The translations under genes were made by a program, and so were the position numbers. DNA of 32,329 nt from CAXBNV01 sp963977185 (GTDB lineage: Bacteria; Pseudomonadota; Gammaproteobacteria; JAGOUU01): NCBI GenBank assembly GCA_963977185.1, contig CAXBNV010000016.1:1-32329 (forward strand), written 5' to 3'. Below, piece by piece: positions 16,115 to 24,457 of this stretch. The notes under the pieces were generated by a model, which was not told where the DNA came from, ran no database searches, and saw only the letters and a program-made list of their open reading frames with translations. Numbering within the stretch: the stretch's first letter is position 1; every line of letters starts with the position of its first letter.

Positions 16115-19100
16115 TTATTCAAGATCATCAGGAAGAGGCTTATGTATAGATGCTATATAAGTATAAACAACTGGCAATATAAACAAAGTAAATAAAGTTC
16201 CAAGAGAAAGACCAGAAACTATCACTACACCTATGCTAAATCTACTGGCAGCACCAGATCCAGATGCATATAATAATGGTATTAGGCCTGCAACCATTGC
16301 TGCTGTTGTCATCATAATAGGACGCAACCTTATTTTAGCTGCATGTGTTACAGCGTCTATTCTATTCAAACCTTCACTTAATTGAACTTCTTTTGCAACC
16401 TCGCAAATTAAAATACCATGTTTACTAATAAGACCAATCAGCGTAATTAAGCCTACTTGTGAATAAATATTCATAGTTGCCGCACCCCATGCAAGGACTA
16501 GTAACGCTCCGCTAATAGCTAAAGGAACAGATACTAAAATGACTAAAGGATCTCTTAGGCTTTCAAATTGAGATGCTAATACTAAATAAATCACACATAA
16601 TGATAATAAAAAAACGACATATAAAGAGTTTCCTTCTTCAACATACTGCCTTGCTTCTCCAAGAAAACTATAAGAATAACCTTGTGGTAAAGTAGGGGCT
16701 ATAGTTTGATTAAAATAATTAACTGCATCTCCCATACTGTATTCTGGTGAAATTACAGCGCTAATAGTAGCTGAATTCATCTGATTAAAATGAGTGTATG
16801 CTAGTGGTTTACTAAAAATTTCTACGTCTACTAAATTTGATAAAGGAATCATATTTTTATCAGATGCTTTTACATAATAATTTTTTAATGATTCAGGATT
16901 CATTCTATTTTTTCTAATTACTTGTGGAATAACCTCATAACTTCTTCCAAGAAGGGTTACTCTGTTTATATAGGCATCGCTTATCATTGTTGTAAGAGTA
17001 TTACCAATTGCCTGCATTGTTACTCCATAAGCTCCAGCTTTGTCTCTATTTATATTGATTCTCATACCGCCTGAATCAAATTTAAGATCAATTGTTGTAA
17101 AATCAAAGATAGGATTTTGTGTTGCTAGACTTAAAATATTACTTGCAATATTATTTAAACTTTTAAAATCATTTGCCGTAGAAATTACAAACTGCACAGG
17201 CAAACCGCTAGAAGAGCCTGGTAGAGCAGGAAAATTTATGGCTGAAATAGCCATTTCTGGTATTGTTTTTAATGTTGTTTTAGTAAAGTTATTCATAAAT
17301 TCTTGCTGGCTATTAGAGCGATCTCCCCATGGAGTTATCACTCCAACGCCAAGACCTTGGTTACCAGCAGGAACGCCTGCGATTGCAATAGTTGCAACCG
17401 TTTCTTTTTGTTTACCTAAGTCTTTAGACATTTTTCCCATTGTTGCCTGAATATAATCTAGATTAGAATTACTAGGGGCGGTGCCTATCATCATAAAGGC
17501 GCTATCATCTTCTTTTGGCGCAAGTTCTGTTGGAATAAAACTAAATAATACAGGTAATATAGTAAAGACTATTATTGCAAAAATTATAATAACTATTCGA
17601 TGATTCATCACTGAATTTAAAGCTTTGCTATACATATGTACAACTTTATCTTGGGCTTTGTTAACAGTTTTTTCAAAATAATTTGGATTATTGTTGTGTA
17701 CTAATAATTTAGAACTTATCATAGGTGATAAAGTAAGAGCAACGATACCTGATATAAAAACCGCTCCAGCTAGAGTAAGTGCAAATTCTTTAAATAATGC
17801 TCCTGTAATACCACCCATTAATGCAATAGGAGCATAGACAGCAGCAAGTGTAATTGTCATAGTAATTACCGGAATAGCAATTTCTCTTGTTCCAATTATT
17901 GCCGCTGCATATGGTTTTTGACCAAGCTTTATATGTCTGTCAACATTTTCTAACACTACAATAGCATCATCTACAACCAAACCAATTGCTAATACCATTG
18001 CAAGTAATGTTAAAAGATTTATTGAAAAACCAAATATTTGCATCATAAGCATAACGCCGATGAGAGATAATGGAATAGTAATAATAGGTATACTTGCTGC
18101 TCTCATTGATCCTAAAAATAATATGATAACTATCAAAACAATAATAACTGCTTCAACTAAAGTTTTTATTACTTCGTTAATCGAATCTTTGATAGCTATA
18201 GTAGAATCATAAACTACGTCCATATTAATAGTATCTGGTTTGTTTCGTTTAATACTGGGTAGCATTTCTCTAATTTGTTTTGTGATCTCTAATGGGTTTG
18301 CTGTTGGAGTAGGATTAACTGCAACAATTACTGCATCTTTTCCATTGGCTTGAGCTCTTACGGTATCATGGCTTTTGCTCATAGATACAGAGGCAATATC
18401 TTTTAATCGGACAACGGTTCCTTTATAAGTAGATATTACAATGTTTTTTAAACTATCAATGGTTTGTACTTGAGTTTCAGCTTCACCATCTAATTGGGTA
18501 AAATATCCATTTGACATTCCTGGTGATGATTGAAAGTTATTTGCTTGTAATATTTCAGTAACTTCTGTAGCTGATAACTCATATGCTGCCATTTTTTGAG
18601 GATCAATCCAAATACGCATCGCAAAGTCATTACCACCATAAAGGTTTACTGTAGATACTCCAGCAACTGTTAAGATTTGTGGTTGTACAACACGTTCAAG
18701 ATAATCAGTAATTTCACTATCATTTAATACATTACTAGAGAAGGCTATATAAATTAAAGAAGTAGTAGAGCCTGTTGATACGCTTATGGTCGGATTTTCA
18801 GCCGCTTTTGGGAGTTGTGATAAGACACTATTTACTTTAGCTAGAATATTAGCAACCGCTCCATCTGGGTCAGTATCTAATTTCATATAAACAGTAATTA
18901 CCGAGCTTCCAAATAAACTTTGGGAGGTCATAAAGTCAATATTATTAGCTTGAGCAATTGCCTGTTCTAATGGTTGTGTAATAAATCCTTGGATTTGATC
19001 TCCACCTGCACCATAATAACTTGTTGTTACTGTAACAACAGTGTTAGTCATTTGAGGATATTGTCGAATTTGTAGGCTGCTTAGTGCCTGTAATCCAAGC

Positions 19101-19171
19101 AATACGATTAATAAGCTAATTGATATGGATAATATTGGACGTCTAATAAAGGTATCTGTAAATTTTTTCAT
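16115..19171 (-). CDS. RND efflux pump inner-membrane subunit (HAE1/AcrB-MexF type)
   Basis: A proton-driven exporter of hydrophobic compounds, working with the adaptor encoded 9 bases upstream and an outer-membrane channel not present here. The 1018 residues have the usual duplicated plan: a membrane helix (SISISLLIVLLGLQAL), a porter domain, six helices, then a second porter domain and six helices. Proton-relay residues are present: Asp401-Asp402 in GLVVDDAIVV, and Lys917 in GLISKHGILICE, matching AcrB Asp407, Asp408 and Lys940. The N-terminal FIRRPILSISIS and GGDQIQGFITQPLEQA segments are typical. The drug range cannot be inferred. Probably translated together with the adaptor as the last gene of a four-gene minus-strand set. 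Confidence 0.95.
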   Translation of the reverse strand: MKKFTDTFIRRPILSISISLLIVLLGLQALSSLQIRQYPQMTNTVVTVTTSYYGAGGDQIQGFITQPLEQAIAQANNIDFMTSQSLFGSSVITVYMKLDTDPDGAVANILAKVNSVLSQLPKAAENPTISVSTGSTTSLIYIAFSSNVLNDSEITDYLERVVQPQILTVAGVSTVNLYGGNDFAMRIWIDPQKMAAYELSATEVTEILQANNFQSSPGMSNGYFTQLDGEAETQVQTIDSLKNIVISTYKGTVVRLKDIASVSMSKSHDTVRAQANGKDAVIVAVNPTPTANPLEITKQIREMLPSIKRNKPDTINMDVVYDSTIAIKDSINEVIKTLVEAVIIVLIVIILFLGSMRAASIPIITIPLSLIGVMLMMQIFGFSINLLTLLAMVLAIGLVVDDAIVVLENVDRHIKLGQKPYAAAIIGTREIAIPVITMTITLAAVYAPIALMGGITGALFKEFALTLAGAVFISGIVALTLSPMISSKLLVHNNNPNYFEKTVNKAQDKVVHMYSKALNSVMNHRIVIIIFAIIVFTILPVLFSFIPTELAPKEDDSAFMMIGTAPSNSNLDYIQATMGKMSKDLGKQKETVATIAIAGVPAGNQGLGVGVITPWGDRSNSQQEFMNNFTKTTLKTIPEMAISAINFPALPGSSSGLPVQFVISTANDFKSLNNIASNILSLATQNPIFDFTTIDLKFDSGGMRININRDKAGAYGVTMQAIGNTLTTMISDAYINRVTLLGRSYEVIPQVIRKNRMNPESLKNYYVKASDKNMIPLSNLVDVEIFSKPLAYTHFNQMNSATISAVISPEYSMGDAVNYFNQTIAPTLPQGYSYSFLGEARQYVEEGNSLYVVFLLSLCVIYLVLASQFESLRDPLVILVSVPLAISGALLVLAWGAATMNIYSQVGLITLIGLISKHGILICEVAKEVQLSEGLNRIDAVTHAAKIRLRPIMMTTAAMVAGLIPLLYASGSGAASRFSIGVVIVSGLSLGTLFTLFILPVVYTYIASIHKPLPDDLE

Positions 19172-19180
19172 ATAATAGTT

Positions 19181-20302
19181 TTATAATTTTGGCAACTTGT
19201 CAGGTGTTTTCAATGTATCACTTTTTACTATTTTTATTTGACTACCATTACTCAAGCGAACTTGGCCGCTTGTAACTATTTTATCTCCTACTTTAATGCC
19301 ATTACTTATTTTTGCTGTGTTTCCTTTTCGTGAACCAACATTTACAACGACTTGTTTTACTGTTTGTACAGTTTTGTCATCTTTATCTTTAGTGTTATTT
19401 ATTATATAAACAGATTGACCATAAAGAGCAAAGTTGATGGCTGTAAGAGGTATTACGACTTGATTTTTTTCAGAAGGTAAAGCTATAGAAATTTTAGCAA
19501 ACATTCCAGATCTTAGTTTTTTATCACTATTTGGTATTGATGCTTGTGCTTGTATAACACCGCTTTGAAGGTTTACAGCAGAATCTATGGCTGTTATTTT
19601 TCCAAAAAATTTGTTGTTAGGAAATGGATCAACATCAATGCTAACATCTTGCCCAACATATATTTTTTCAAAATCTGTTTGTGGCACAGTAAATCTAATA
19701 CGCATTAATGATAAGTCTTCTAAATGAGTAATCGCATCACCAGGATTTAAGTATTGGCCTAGATATACATTTCTAATTCCTACAACTCCAGTAAAAGGTG
19801 CGTTAATGTTTAATTGGTCAATCGTTGCCTCAAGGCTTTTTATTTGACTAACAAGAGCCAAATAGTCAGAACGAGATTTATCATATTGTTCTTTTGAAAT
19901 AGCTCCAGTTTTAACTAATTTTTTCATTCGCTCAAAATTTACTTTTGAAAAAATCATTTGAGCTTGGGCTTGTTCTAAATTAGCAACTTCTACACTTTGA
20001 TATTGCTTAAGAAGAATTTGTCCTTTTTTTACTTCTTCGCCTGAATTAAATTTTAAGGCAATAACTTTACCAGCTTTTTCAGCTGCTAAATCGACACCTT
20101 GATTAGGCTCAATAAATCCTATTGCATCGATTTCAGGATTCCATGTTGTAGGTTCAACTATCATAGCTGTTACAGGAAATTTTTGCACAGGAAAGTGAGC
20201 AAAATAATAAGCTATGGCTCTTTGTTTATATATATTGAATCCAATGACGCTGCCAAATATTACTATTACTAGCAGTATCATAATAAACATCCATTTTTTC
20301 AT
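19181..20302 (-). CDS. RND efflux periplasmic adaptor (membrane fusion protein, HlyD/AcrA family)
   Basis: The adaptor links the RND pump to an outer-membrane channel. The 373 residues start with a non-cleaved N-terminal anchor (residues about 4-24, no lipobox cysteine). A lipoyl-like half-motif follows (GVDLAAEKAGKVIALKFNSGEEVKKGQIL), then a short alpha-hairpin with ARAQ-like helices (VEANLEQAQAQMIFSK). The second lipoyl half is INAPFTGVVGIRNVYLGQYLNPGD, and the beta-barrel and membrane-proximal domains come last. The INAPF motif is characteristic of MexC/MdtA-type adaptors. It is 9 bases upstream of the pump gene and 76 bases downstream of the bactofilin-like gene. Confidence 0.94.
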   Translation of the reverse strand: MKKWMFIMILLVIVIFGSVIGFNIYKQRAIAYYFAHFPVQKFPVTAMIVEPTTWNPEIDAIGFIEPNQGVDLAAEKAGKVIALKFNSGEEVKKGQILLKQYQSVEVANLEQAQAQMIFSKVNFERMKKLVKTGAISKEQYDKSRSDYLALVSQIKSLEATIDQLNINAPFTGVVGIRNVYLGQYLNPGDAITHLEDLSLMRIRFTVPQTDFEKIYVGQDVSIDVDPFPNNKFFGKITAIDSAVNLQSGVIQAQASIPNSDKKLRSGMFAKISIALPSEKNQVVIPLTAINFALYGQSVYIINNTKDKDDKTVQTVKQVVVNVGSRKGNTAKISNGIKVGDKIVTSGQVRLSNGSQIKIVKSDTLKTPDKLPKL

Positions 20303-20378
20303 GCTTTAATCCATAATTAGAGTACTTATATATAATTGTAGTAGGTTATTAAATTAATTTATAAAAATATTTATGATT

Positions 20379-21236
20379 TTAATACGTTAAAAAATGTTTT
20401 TGTCCAAATTTAGTCATAAATACAGTGCCCATTGCAAAAATAGAGCCTATAAAAGTAATTACCATAGATAAAATAGGTATAAATGAGAAAACCATTAAGA
20501 CTATAGCTCCCATTATAAATGCTGTATATTGTTTTTTACTTGAACTCCATTTTTGAATAATTTTTTCTCCAACAAAACATGAAATTGCTGTCCATCCAAA
20601 GATACTTGCAACTAGATAAAATATAATTAAAAAAGGAATTAATGGTATTCCAAGTAGACTTATTATTAAGAGAATTAATATTGGGATAAATAAAATCCAG
20701 GCCAAAAGACCAAAAGAAAAACTTTTTATGGGATGTTTTTTTACACCTGCAACCATTGAAATAATATTTTTTTCAAAAAACCAAATACATAACATACCAA
20801 GAACTAAGAATAATAAATGCTTTGTTATGTTTAAATTAATTTTAAATAAATTATAAGCAGTAATTCCGGAAAAGAGCATTTTTGGAGATGTTGCTAATTT
20901 TTTTAATTCATCAGGTAGCGTAGTGGTATTATAATTTTTAGGTAGTTGTACCCCAGACTCAGTAATTATTTTCCCTCCAAAAATATTAATAGCCCCATTA
21001 ATTTTAGCATTTCTAGTAATAGTTAAATCGCCACCAAAAACAGTTACATTATTTGTAATAGTTCCTTCTAAATCTAAATTACCACCTAAAACGGTAATAT
21101 TATTAAATGTTTCATTTTTTTTTACAGTAAAATCATTCCCATAAATGATTATATTTTTTGGTAAACTTTGTTCAGCAAATGCTGAGTTAGATAATAAAAT
21201 TATTAAAAATAGTTTAAATATTAGTAATTTCTTCAT
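20379..21236 (-). CDS. Polymer-forming (bactofilin-like) membrane protein with signal peptide
   Basis: The 285-residue protein has a signal peptide ending at AFA (residues 1-21). A short right-handed beta-helix-like stretch follows in which each turn repeats the pattern NITVLGGNLDLEGTI, VTVFGGDLTIT, INIFGGKI (about 40-95), as in polymer-forming/bactofilin-like repeats. Four or more hydrophobic helices fill residues 130-275, with the typical HPIKSFSFGLLAWILFIPILI and LLGIPLIPFLII segments of the membrane half of such proteins. The beta part should face the periplasm. The function is unknown; families with this layout are thought to be envelope components. It sits 46 bases after the MFS gene and 76 before the adaptor, so it is probably co-transcribed with efflux genes. 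Confidence 0.78.
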   Translation of the reverse strand: MKKLLIFKLFLIILLSNSAFAEQSLPKNIIIYGNDFTVKKNETFNNITVLGGNLDLEGTITNNVTVFGGDLTITRNAKINGAINIFGGKIITESGVQLPKNYNTTTLPDELKKLATSPKMLFSGITAYNLFKINLNITKHLLFLVLGMLCIWFFEKNIISMVAGVKKHPIKSFSFGLLAWILFIPILILLIISLLGIPLIPFLIIFYLVASIFGWTAISCFVGEKIIQKWSSSKKQYTAFIMGAIVLMVFSFIPILSMVITFIGSIFAMGTVFMTKFGQKHFLTY

Positions 21237-21282
21237 TATTTATATACCTTTGTTTGTATATAAAGAATATAGCATATTATCA

Positions 21283-22491
21283 TTAATTTTTTGTTGGAGA
21301 AAAATCAGATATAAAATAAATATAGCTAACAATACAAGTTATAGCTAAAGCTAAGTAAGATATACCCAGTATTAATGCACCCGAATGGAATGAAAGAGAT
21401 GCAACGGTCGTACTTGCTATAAAACCTATAAGGATCTGAATGCTGCTATATAATGCTCCAGCAGCGCCCATTTTCTTTTGAAACGGGCTAAGAGCATATG
21501 ATAGAGCATTAAATACAATTAAAGGGCCTCCAAAAAAATTAATAGCAACGCCAGTTATTAATAATGGTATTGTCATTATTCCTAAAGTTTCAATTATTAG
21601 TATCCAAAAACCAGATATAAATAAGCAAGCAATGCCTAATTGAATAGTTTTTTTACTTCCTATTGCATTTAAAATAGAGCTAAAAATTGCTTTGTAAAAC
21701 ATGCTTAGAACACCAAGAAGGCCTATGATTAAACCATAATTTACAGGGGAGACATGAAATCTTATTTGTAATATAAATGAACTTAAAGTTGAAAATGAAA
21801 TAAATGAACCCATAACACAGCCACTTAATATAGTGCTACCAATAAAAGTTGGGTTCAGTAATAATTCTTTGTATTGTTTAAATATATTTTTAATTTTAGT
21901 AGCATAAGGATTTTTGAATAAATTTGTTTCTTGGCATAAAAATAAGTAAATAAATAAAATTAAAGTAAAATATCCACCTAAGACTATAAAATTGGCTTGC
22001 CAATATAATTTTTTTTGAATATAAGATCCAATTACTGGTGCTAGTACGGGAGATATAGATTGAAATAAACTTACATAAGATCCAAGGACAGCTAATTTTT
22101 TCCCATGAGCAATATCTGCTATTATTATTCTGCCAATACCAGTACAAACTCCTGAACCAATTCCTTGCAGTAAACGCATAAATAAGAAAGCTTCAATATT
22201 TTCGGTAAAAGCTGCACCAAAGCTTGAAAAAATAGCGATAATAAGACCAATAAGCATAATAGGTTTTCTGCCGTACTTATCAGATAATGGCCCATAAACT
22301 AAAATACTAGCACCAAGACCTAACAAAAAAATAGAAACAGATAATTGTATATAATGCTGGGAAGTATGCATATATTTCATAATATATGGCATTGATGCTA
22401 AATGAATATCAACACCTAAAAAACTTCCTATAGCTAATAGCATTACTATTAATACTATTTTGATTTCTGATTTCTTATTTAATGATTGCAA
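21283..22491 (-). CDS. MFS multidrug transporter, Bcr/CflA (DHA1) type
   Basis: A 402-residue, twelve-helix secondary transporter that exports drugs by proton antiport. Motif A between helices 2 and 3 reads GPLSDKYGRKPIML. The first-helix segment GVDIHLASMPYIMKYM is typical of the Bcr/CflA group (usually TDMYLPALP), and the motif C region GSGVCTGIGRIIIAD and LAPVIGSYI are present. The substrate is unknown. It is the first gene of the minus-strand set with the bactofilin-like, adaptor and RND genes, and is divergent from the cytosine deaminase across a 75-base intergenic region with a palindrome. Confidence 0.9.
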   Translation of the reverse strand: MQSLNKKSEIKIVLIVMLLAIGSFLGVDIHLASMPYIMKYMHTSQHYIQLSVSIFLLGLGASILVYGPLSDKYGRKPIMLIGLIIAIFSSFGAAFTENIEAFLFMRLLQGIGSGVCTGIGRIIIADIAHGKKLAVLGSYVSLFQSISPVLAPVIGSYIQKKLYWQANFIVLGGYFTLILFIYLFLCQETNLFKNPYATKIKNIFKQYKELLLNPTFIGSTILSGCVMGSFISFSTLSSFILQIRFHVSPVNYGLIIGLLGVLSMFYKAIFSSILNAIGSKKTIQLGIACLFISGFWILIIETLGIMTIPLLITGVAINFFGGPLIVFNALSYALSPFQKKMGAAGALYSSIQILIGFIASTTVASLSFHSGALILGISYLALAITCIVSYIYFISDFSPTKN

Positions 22492-22501
22492 TTGAAGTCC
22501 T

Positions 22502-22537
22502 TTTTATATTATCTATACTTTAATAAATAATATAAAA
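22502..22537. repeat. 11-bp inverted repeat in the divergent MFS/deaminase intergenic region
   Basis: TTTTATATTAT (22502-22512) and ATAATATAAAA (22527-22537) are exact inverted copies with a 14-base spacer, in the 75 bases between two divergent genes. It may be an operator for a dimeric regulator or may overlap both promoters. A chance palindrome in very AT-rich DNA remains possible. Confidence 0.45.
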
Positions 22538-22566
22538 TTGAATTAATTACAACCCAAAGGAAAGTT

Positions 22567-23016
22567 ATGTCAGATCAATTTTTTTATAATGAAGCATTAA
22601 AAGAGGCAGAAAAAGGACTTAAAGAAGGTGGTATCCCTATAGGGGCTGCATTAGTACATAATAATAAAGTAATAGGTTTAGGACATAATAAACGTATTCA
22701 AGAAGATAGTGCCATTAAACATGGTGAAACAGACTGCTTTGAAAATGCTGGCAGACAAAAAGCAGAAGTTTATCAAAACAGTATACTTTATACCACTTTA
22801 TCACCTTGTGATATGTGTACAGGAGCAATATTGCTTTATAAAATACCAAAAGTTGTAATCGGGGAAAATCATAATTTTATGGGTAATGAAAAGCTTCTAA
22901 AAGAAAGAGGTGTTGAGGTTATTATTTTGGATGATATAAAAACTAAAAATATGATGAAAAAATTTATTAGTGATAATCCTGAATTATGGAATGAAGATAT
23001 AGGAGAGCATGATTAA
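22567..23016 (+). CDS. Cytosine deaminase of the fungal FCY1 (small, zinc) type
   Basis: Converts cytosine to uracil and ammonia in pyrimidine salvage. The 149-residue protein resembles yeast FCY1 along its whole length, by my recollection of that sequence. GYKEGGVPIG corresponds to GLKEGGIPIG here, and TLSPCDMCTGAI is shared exactly. The VVIGENHNF and PELWNEDIGEH segments also match the yeast pattern. Zinc ligands are His52, Cys81 and Cys84, with catalytic Glu54 in HGETDCFENAGR. The bacterial CodA enzyme is an unrelated amidohydrolase. Guanine or tRNA-adenosine deaminases are less likely because their flanking motifs differ. AAAGGAAAG lies just before ATG 22567. Confidence 0.88.
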   Translation: MSDQFFYNEALKEAEKGLKEGGIPIGAALVHNNKVIGLGHNKRIQEDSAIKHGETDCFENAGRQKAEVYQNSILYTTLSPCDMCTGAILLYKIPKVVIGENHNFMGNEKLLKERGVEVIILDDIKTKNMMKKFISDNPELWNEDIGEHD

Positions 23017-23017
23017 T

Positions 23018-23040
23018 TATACCAACTCCTATTTGGTATA
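23018..23040. terminator. Short stem-loop between convergent genes
   Basis: TATACCAA (23018-23025) and TTGGTATA (23033-23040) pair over 8 bp around a 7-base loop, just between the deaminase stop and the ahcY stop. It may serve both strands. No T-run is present. Confidence 0.4.
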
Positions 23041-23051
23041 GCAGTTATGCT

Positions 23052-24362
23052 TTAATATCTGTAATCATCAGGTTTAAACGGACCAGTTATATTAACATCG
23101 ATATATTTAGCTTGTTTTTCGGTTAATTTAGTCAATTTTGCACCTAATCTATCAAGGTGTAATCTTGCTACTTTTTCATCTAATTTTTTAGGAAGGGTAT
23201 ATACTTTATTTTGATATTTTTCATGGTTTTGCCAAAGTTCTATTTGAGCCAGAACTTGATTAGTAAAAGAGCTGGACATAACAAAGCTAGGGTGACCTGT
23301 TGCACATCCTAAATTTACTAATCTTCCTTCAGCAAGTAAGATAATTTTATGACCATTTGGTAAAGATATATGATCAACTTGTGGTTTGATATTTTCCCAT
23401 TTATACTGCCTTAATTTTTCTACTTCAATTTCTGAATCAAAATGACCTATATTACATAATATAGCTTCATTACGCATTCTTAAAACATGTTCATGAGTAA
23501 TGACGCTTTCATTCCCTGTAGCTGTTACAAAAATGTCGACTTGTTCAACGATATTTTTATCATTTAAATCTACAACTTTATATCCTTCCATAGCAGCTTG
23601 CAAGGCACATATAGGATCACATTCAGCAATCCAAACATTTGAGCCTAATGCTTTTAGACTTTGTGCGCAACCTTTACCAACATTGCCAAATCCTAATACT
23701 AGAGAAGTTTTTCCTGCTATCATTACATCAGTTGCACGTTTTATACCATCAACTAAAGATTCGCGGCAGCCATATAAATTATCAAATTTTGACTTAGTTA
23801 CAGAATCATTAACGTTAATAACAGGAACAAATAATTTATTTTCTTTTTCAAGTTGAATAAGTCTTTTAATACCAGTAGTAGTTTCTTCTGATATTCCCTT
23901 TATAGTTTTTAATAAGTCATGATGATGTTCATGTACATATAAAGATAAATCAGCACCATCATCTAATAATAAATTTGGAGACCAATTATTAGGGCCTTGT
24001 ATAGTTTGTTTAACACACCAAATGTAATCTTCTTCAGTTTCACCTTTCCAAGCAAATACAGAAACACCTGCTTTAGCCATTGCTGCAGCTGCATGATCTT
24101 GAGTTGAGAATATATTACAAGAAGACCATCTTACTTGCGCACCTAGTTCTATTAAAGTTTCTATTAGCACAGCTGTTTGAATAGTCATATGCAAACATCC
24201 TGCTATTTTTGCGCCTTTTAAAGGAAATTTATTTTTATATTCATGACGAATAGACATAAGGCCTGGCATTTCTGTTTCTGCTATAGAAATTTCTTTCCTA
24301 CCAAATTCAGCAAGATTAACATCTGCAACTTTATAATCATTAATGACATGATTTACAGCCAT
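23052..24362 (-). CDS. ahcY: S-adenosylhomocysteine hydrolase
   Basis: Splits S-adenosylhomocysteine into adenosine and homocysteine, removing the inhibitory product of methyltransferases in the activated methyl cycle. The 436 residues contain the substrate segment CLHMTIQTAVLIETL, the catalytic KSKFDNLYGCRESLVDGI block and the NAD-binding loop GFGNVGKG at about 224-231 (usually GYGDVGKG). The C-terminal PFKPDDYRY tail is conserved and takes part in cofactor binding of the neighbouring subunit. AAGGA precedes the ATG at 24362. It uses an SAH-hydrolase route rather than Pfs/LuxS at this locus. It lies just downstream of the BarA-like kinase on the same strand, with a 90-base gap. Confidence 0.96.
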   Translation of the reverse strand: MAVNHVINDYKVADVNLAEFGRKEISIAETEMPGLMSIRHEYKNKFPLKGAKIAGCLHMTIQTAVLIETLIELGAQVRWSSCNIFSTQDHAAAAMAKAGVSVFAWKGETEEDYIWCVKQTIQGPNNWSPNLLLDDGADLSLYVHEHHHDLLKTIKGISEETTTGIKRLIQLEKENKLFVPVINVNDSVTKSKFDNLYGCRESLVDGIKRATDVMIAGKTSLVLGFGNVGKGCAQSLKALGSNVWIAECDPICALQAAMEGYKVVDLNDKNIVEQVDIFVTATGNESVITHEHVLRMRNEAILCNIGHFDSEIEVEKLRQYKWENIKPQVDHISLPNGHKIILLAEGRLVNLGCATGHPSFVMSSSFTNQVLAQIELWQNHEKYQNKVYTLPKKLDEKVARLHLDRLGAKLTKLTEKQAKYIDVNITGPFKPDDYRY

Positions 24363-24425
24363 ATTTTTTAAATCCTTTTTAAAAAATAATACAATTATTT
24401 TATTTAGTATAGCTAAAAATTGGAT

Positions 24426-24457
24426 TTTAAATATATTTTATTTTTAATATATTTAAA
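24426..24457. repeat. 11-bp AT-only inverted repeat at the end of the kinase gene
   Basis: Arms 24426-24436 (TTTAAATATAT) and 24447-24457 pair exactly around a 10-base T-rich loop and overlap the kinase stop codon. It may be a weak terminator between the kinase and ahcY. Confidence 0.35.

Noticed and set aside
17040..17450. Plus-strand open frame inside the RND pump gene
   Set aside because: It is antisense to a strongly conserved gene, has no recognisable domain or ribosome site, and is a composition shadow. The same holds for frames at 4346-4672, 23500-23856, 25102-25365 and 26626-26886.
24363..24452. SAH or SAM riboswitch before ahcY
   Set aside because: The 90-base leader is almost all A and T and contains none of the conserved GC-rich helices of these riboswitches.
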